From: Wenzhouxiangellaceae bacterium
Lineage (GTDB): Bacteria > Pseudomonadota > Gammaproteobacteria > Xanthomonadales > Wenzhouxiangellaceae
Assembly (NCBI GenBank): GCA_023258355.1
Contig: JALQZL010000083.1
Location: 1 to 6,624, forward strand
Reading direction: 5' to 3'
DNA: 6,624 bases
The translations under genes were made by a program, and so were the position numbers. Under the pieces are notes generated by a model. That model worked only from the letters and a program-made list of their open reading frames with translations. It did not search any database and had not been told where the DNA came from. Shown here one piece after another: positions 4,543 through 6,624 of the stretch. The first letter of the stretch is position 1; every line of letters begins with the position of its first letter.

Positions 4543-6624
4543 ATGACTGACTCAAATTCCAATGCCCACACCCCACTGATGAGGCAATACCTTGCCTTGA
4601 AGGCAGAGGTGGAAGCCAAGCAGCCCGGTGTGCTGCTGTTTTTTCGAATGGGCGATTTTTATGAGCTTTTCTATGATGATGCGCGTCGAGCCGCTCGCCT
4701 TTTGGATATCACGCTCACAACACGTGGGCAATCGGCCGGTGAAGCCATCCCGATGGCAGGTGTCCCTTATCACGCTGCTGAGGGTTATCTTGCACGTCTC
4801 CTAAAAAAAGGCCAATCAGTGGCCATCTGTGAGCAAACAGGTGACCCAAATACCAGCAAGGGACTCGTTGAGCGAAAGGTTGTTCGGATCGTCACCCCAG
4901 GGACGCTCACGGATGATGCCTTGCTTGACGCTCGCTCGTCCCAACTGTTGACCGCTGTTGATTGGGATGATGCCTCTTTGGCAAAGTGGCAACTGGCCTG
5001 GCTAGATCTCGCCAGTGGCCAATTGCGAGCGAGCCAAGGTGAAGGGATAGGCGCCTTACAGGCCGAGCTTGAGCGGCTAAGACCAGCAGAATTATTGTTT
5101 AGTGAAAAGCACGGCGAGCTCAGCTCAGCCTTGTTCTTAGATCCGCAGACTGCCACTCGTGCCGTCCCACCTTGGCACCTTGAGCCCGGGCGCGCCTACG
5201 ATGGTCTGTGTGAACATCTGGCCGTTGCAGATCTTGCGGCCTTCGGCTTTGATAAAAACGACATGAGGCTTGGTGTGCTCGGGGCGCTTTTGAGCTATGC
5301 CAAGGCCATGCTCTCGACTGATCTGTCGCATGTTGATCAACTACAGTCGATTGATAGCGAGTCGGTTTTGCTTCTTGATGCCGCCACCCGTCGACATTTA
5401 GAAATCGATCGCCATCCTGAGGGCCGTCACGAACATACCTTGGTGGGCCTCATGGATACCACACAGACCCCCATGGGCAGCCGAATGCTCAGACATTGGC
5501 TGACACAGCCCATCACAGACCAAGCGGTGCTGTCTGGCCGCCATGACGCCATCGAATCGCTCATCGCTGGGGCACTGTGTGAACCGATTCGGCGCTTGCT
5601 CAGTGGCATCGGAGATCTGGAGCGAATCGCGACACGGATTTCCTTACGCTCTGCAAGACCACGTGATTTATCAACCCTGAGGGAAGGTCTCGGAAAGCTA
5701 CCTGATTTGCAGCAGTGCTTGATGCGCCTGACGCCGTCACCACAGCCAGAATGGCGCCAGCATCTCTCACCGCAGCCCGAGGTGCATCAACTACTGAGCC
5801 GTGCTTTGGTTGAACAGCCGCCGATGCTCATCCGTGATGGCGGTGTCCTCGCCACAGGATATGACCAAGAATTGGATGATTTGCGCGCATTGAGCGAGAA
5901 CGCAGGAGACTTCTTGATTGAGTACGAAAAAAAGGAGCGCGAGGCGACGGGGCTGTCCACCCTCAAGGTAGGCTTCAACCGAGTCCATGGTTACTACATT
6001 GAGGTCTCCAAGGCACAGTCAGAGGTTGTGCCCGAGCACTACACACGGCGTCAAACGCTGAAAAATGCCGAGCGCTATATTACAGAGCCACTCAAAATCT
6101 TCGAAGACAAAGTGCTCTCCGCCAAAGAGCGTGCGCTCACGCGAGAGAAAGTACTGTATGAGGCGTTATTAGATAACCTGGCGGCGTCGCTGTCAGATCT
6201 AAAACCCGTCATTAGTGCCCTTTCCCAATTGGATGTGTTGAGCACTTTCGCGGAGCGGGCGATCCGTTTGAACTGGTCGCGCCCTCACCTAAGTGCTGAG
6301 CCTGGGATTGTCATTACGGGTGGGCGTCACCCCGTCGTGGAGCATGTTTTTGCCGATGCCTTCATCCCAAATGACTGTCATCTTGGCCCAAAGGCGAGCC
6401 TGCTCATGGTCACCGGCCCCAACATGGGTGGGAAGTCGACCTATATGCGTCAAGTGGCGCTGATTACCCTTTTGGCCCATGCCGGCAGTTTCGTGTCAGC
6501 ACAAGAGGCGCGGATTGGTCCGATTGACCGAATTTTCTCCAGAATTGGTGCGGGTGATGACCTGACTCGAGGCCGATCAACCTTTATGGTTGAAATGGTC
6601 GAGACAGCCTACATCCTCAGGCAG
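4543..6624 (+). CDS. mutS: DNA mismatch repair protein MutS, 3' end outside window
   Basis: ATPase that recognises mismatches and small loops and recruits MutL to start mismatch repair. The frame is open for 694 codons to the window edge. The family is about 855 residues, so roughly 160 are missing, including Walker B (DEIGRGTS) and the C-terminal dimer/tetramer region. The mismatch-reading Phe-x-Glu is F39-Y40-E41 in RMGDFYELF. Next come the domain I motif AIPMAGVPYHA near 68-78, the connector, and the lever/clamp with TGLSTLKVGFNRVHGYYIE near 469-487. Walker A is GPNMGGKST at 625-633, followed by IGPIDRIFSRIGAGDDL and the signature RSTFMVEMVETA near the edge. The start is ATG 4543, with GGTG six nt upstream. 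In-frame ATGs at 4516 and 4531 and GTG at 4534 are possible, but the first overlaps the -10 and the others lack a ribosome site; MTDSNSNAHTPLMRQYL also fits the family's N-terminus. No frameshift was seen. It is divergent from pncC. Confidence 0.97.
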   Translation, partial: MTDSNSNAHTPLMRQYLALKAEVEAKQPGVLLFFRMGDFYELFYDDARRAARLLDITLTTRGQSAGEAIPMAGVPYHAAEGYLARLLKKGQSVAICEQTGDPNTSKGLVERKVVRIVTPGTLTDDALLDARSSQLLTAVDWDDASLAKWQLAWLDLASGQLRASQGEGIGALQAELERLRPAELLFSEKHGELSSALFLDPQTATRAVPPWHLEPGRAYDGLCEHLAVADLAAFGFDKNDMRLGVLGALLSYAKAMLSTDLSHVDQLQSIDSESVLLLDAATRRHLEIDRHPEGRHEHTLVGLMDTTQTPMGSRMLRHWLTQPITDQAVLSGRHDAIESLIAGALCEPIRRLLSGIGDLERIATRISLRSARPRDLSTLREGLGKLPDLQQCLMRLTPSPQPEWRQHLSPQPEVHQLLSRALVEQPPMLIRDGGVLATGYDQELDDLRALSENAGDFLIEYEKKEREATGLSTLKVGFNRVHGYYIEVSKAQSEVVPEHYTRRQTLKNAERYITEPLKIFEDKVLSAKERALTREKVLYEALLDNLAASLSDLKPVISALSQLDVLSTFAERAIRLNWSRPHLSAEPGIVITGGRHPVVEHVFADAFIPNDCHLGPKASLLMVTGPNMGGKSTYMRQVALITLLAHAGSFVSAQEARIGPIDRIFSRIGAGDDLTRGRSTFMVEMVETAYILRQ
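4803..4809 (+). repeat. A7 run in mutS (codons 87-89)
   Basis: Seven consecutive A bases read CTA AAA AAA GGC (L87-K88-K89-G90). Insertion or loss of one base would put a stop soon afterwards and remove nearly the whole protein. A -1 shift, for example, meets TGA within about eight codons. Confidence 0.9.
5927..5933 (+). repeat. A7 run in mutS (codons 462-464)
   Basis: Seven A bases read GAA AAA AAG in frame (E462-K463-K464), so the 0-frame phase is A-AAA-AAG, the same heptamer and phase as the programmed -1 frameshift site of E. coli dnaX. A -1 shift would give about 22 new residues and then a stop, leaving MutS without its ATPase domain. An AGGAG lies about 19 nt upstream, further than in dnaX, and I see no convincing downstream hairpin. 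It is most likely an ordinary lysine-rich stretch. Confidence 0.9.

Noticed and set aside
4785..5156. 123-residue minus-strand reading frame
   Set aside because: It is antisense to mutS, Ser-rich and low in complexity, with no start signals; mutS is continuous on the other strand.
1..6624. A mobile, defence or otherwise undescribed system
   Set aside because: Every gene is a recognised housekeeping or repair gene in a familiar order, with no repeats, integrase, transposase, or atypical composition; the gaps are too short for another gene.

Overview
The window is a stretch of core bacterial chromosome from what looks like a gammaproteobacterium. I base this on the RecA, MutS, RecX and AlaRS sequences, on a near-perfect Shine-Dalgarno match to the proteobacterial 16S 3' end, and on the gene order mutS / pncC-recA-recX-alaS, a common gammaproteobacterial arrangement. 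GC content is moderate and codon use appears even across the genes. I cannot name a genus.

Layout. Four genes lie on the minus strand, transcribed right to left: pncC (3991-4506), recA (2769-3812), recX (2231-2725) and alaS (from 2222, running off the left edge at base 1 after 740 codons). On the plus strand, mutS starts at 4543 and runs off the right edge at 6624 after 694 codons. Gene-free sequence is limited to four gaps: 178 nt between pncC and recA (recA control region), 43 nt between recA and recX, 8 nt between recX and alaS, and 36 nt between the divergent pncC and mutS. There are no tRNA or rRNA genes, no insertion sequences, no CRISPR array and no sign of recent gene transfer. The two longest stretches without a closed reading frame, 1-2222 and 4543-6624, are fully coding; their genes simply extend beyond the window.

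How the genes work together. MutS begins methyl-directed mismatch repair, RecA carries out homologous recombination and triggers the SOS response, and RecX restrains RecA filaments. PncC recycles NMN, a by-product of NAD-dependent DNA ligase, back towards NAD. AlaRS is a housekeeping translation enzyme that sits behind recX in many gammaproteobacteria.

The more informative details are regulatory. The recA start is best placed at a second GTG (3812), because the first GTG (3821) is itself part of the Shine-Dalgarno sequence. A degenerate SOS-like box lies in the loop of an inverted repeat and overlaps an extended -10 upstream of recA. A perfect 6-bp hairpin sits in the last codons of recA just before recX. 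A perfect TATAAT lies in the very short mutS/pncC divergent gap. Two A7 runs lie within mutS. I found no undescribed system here.
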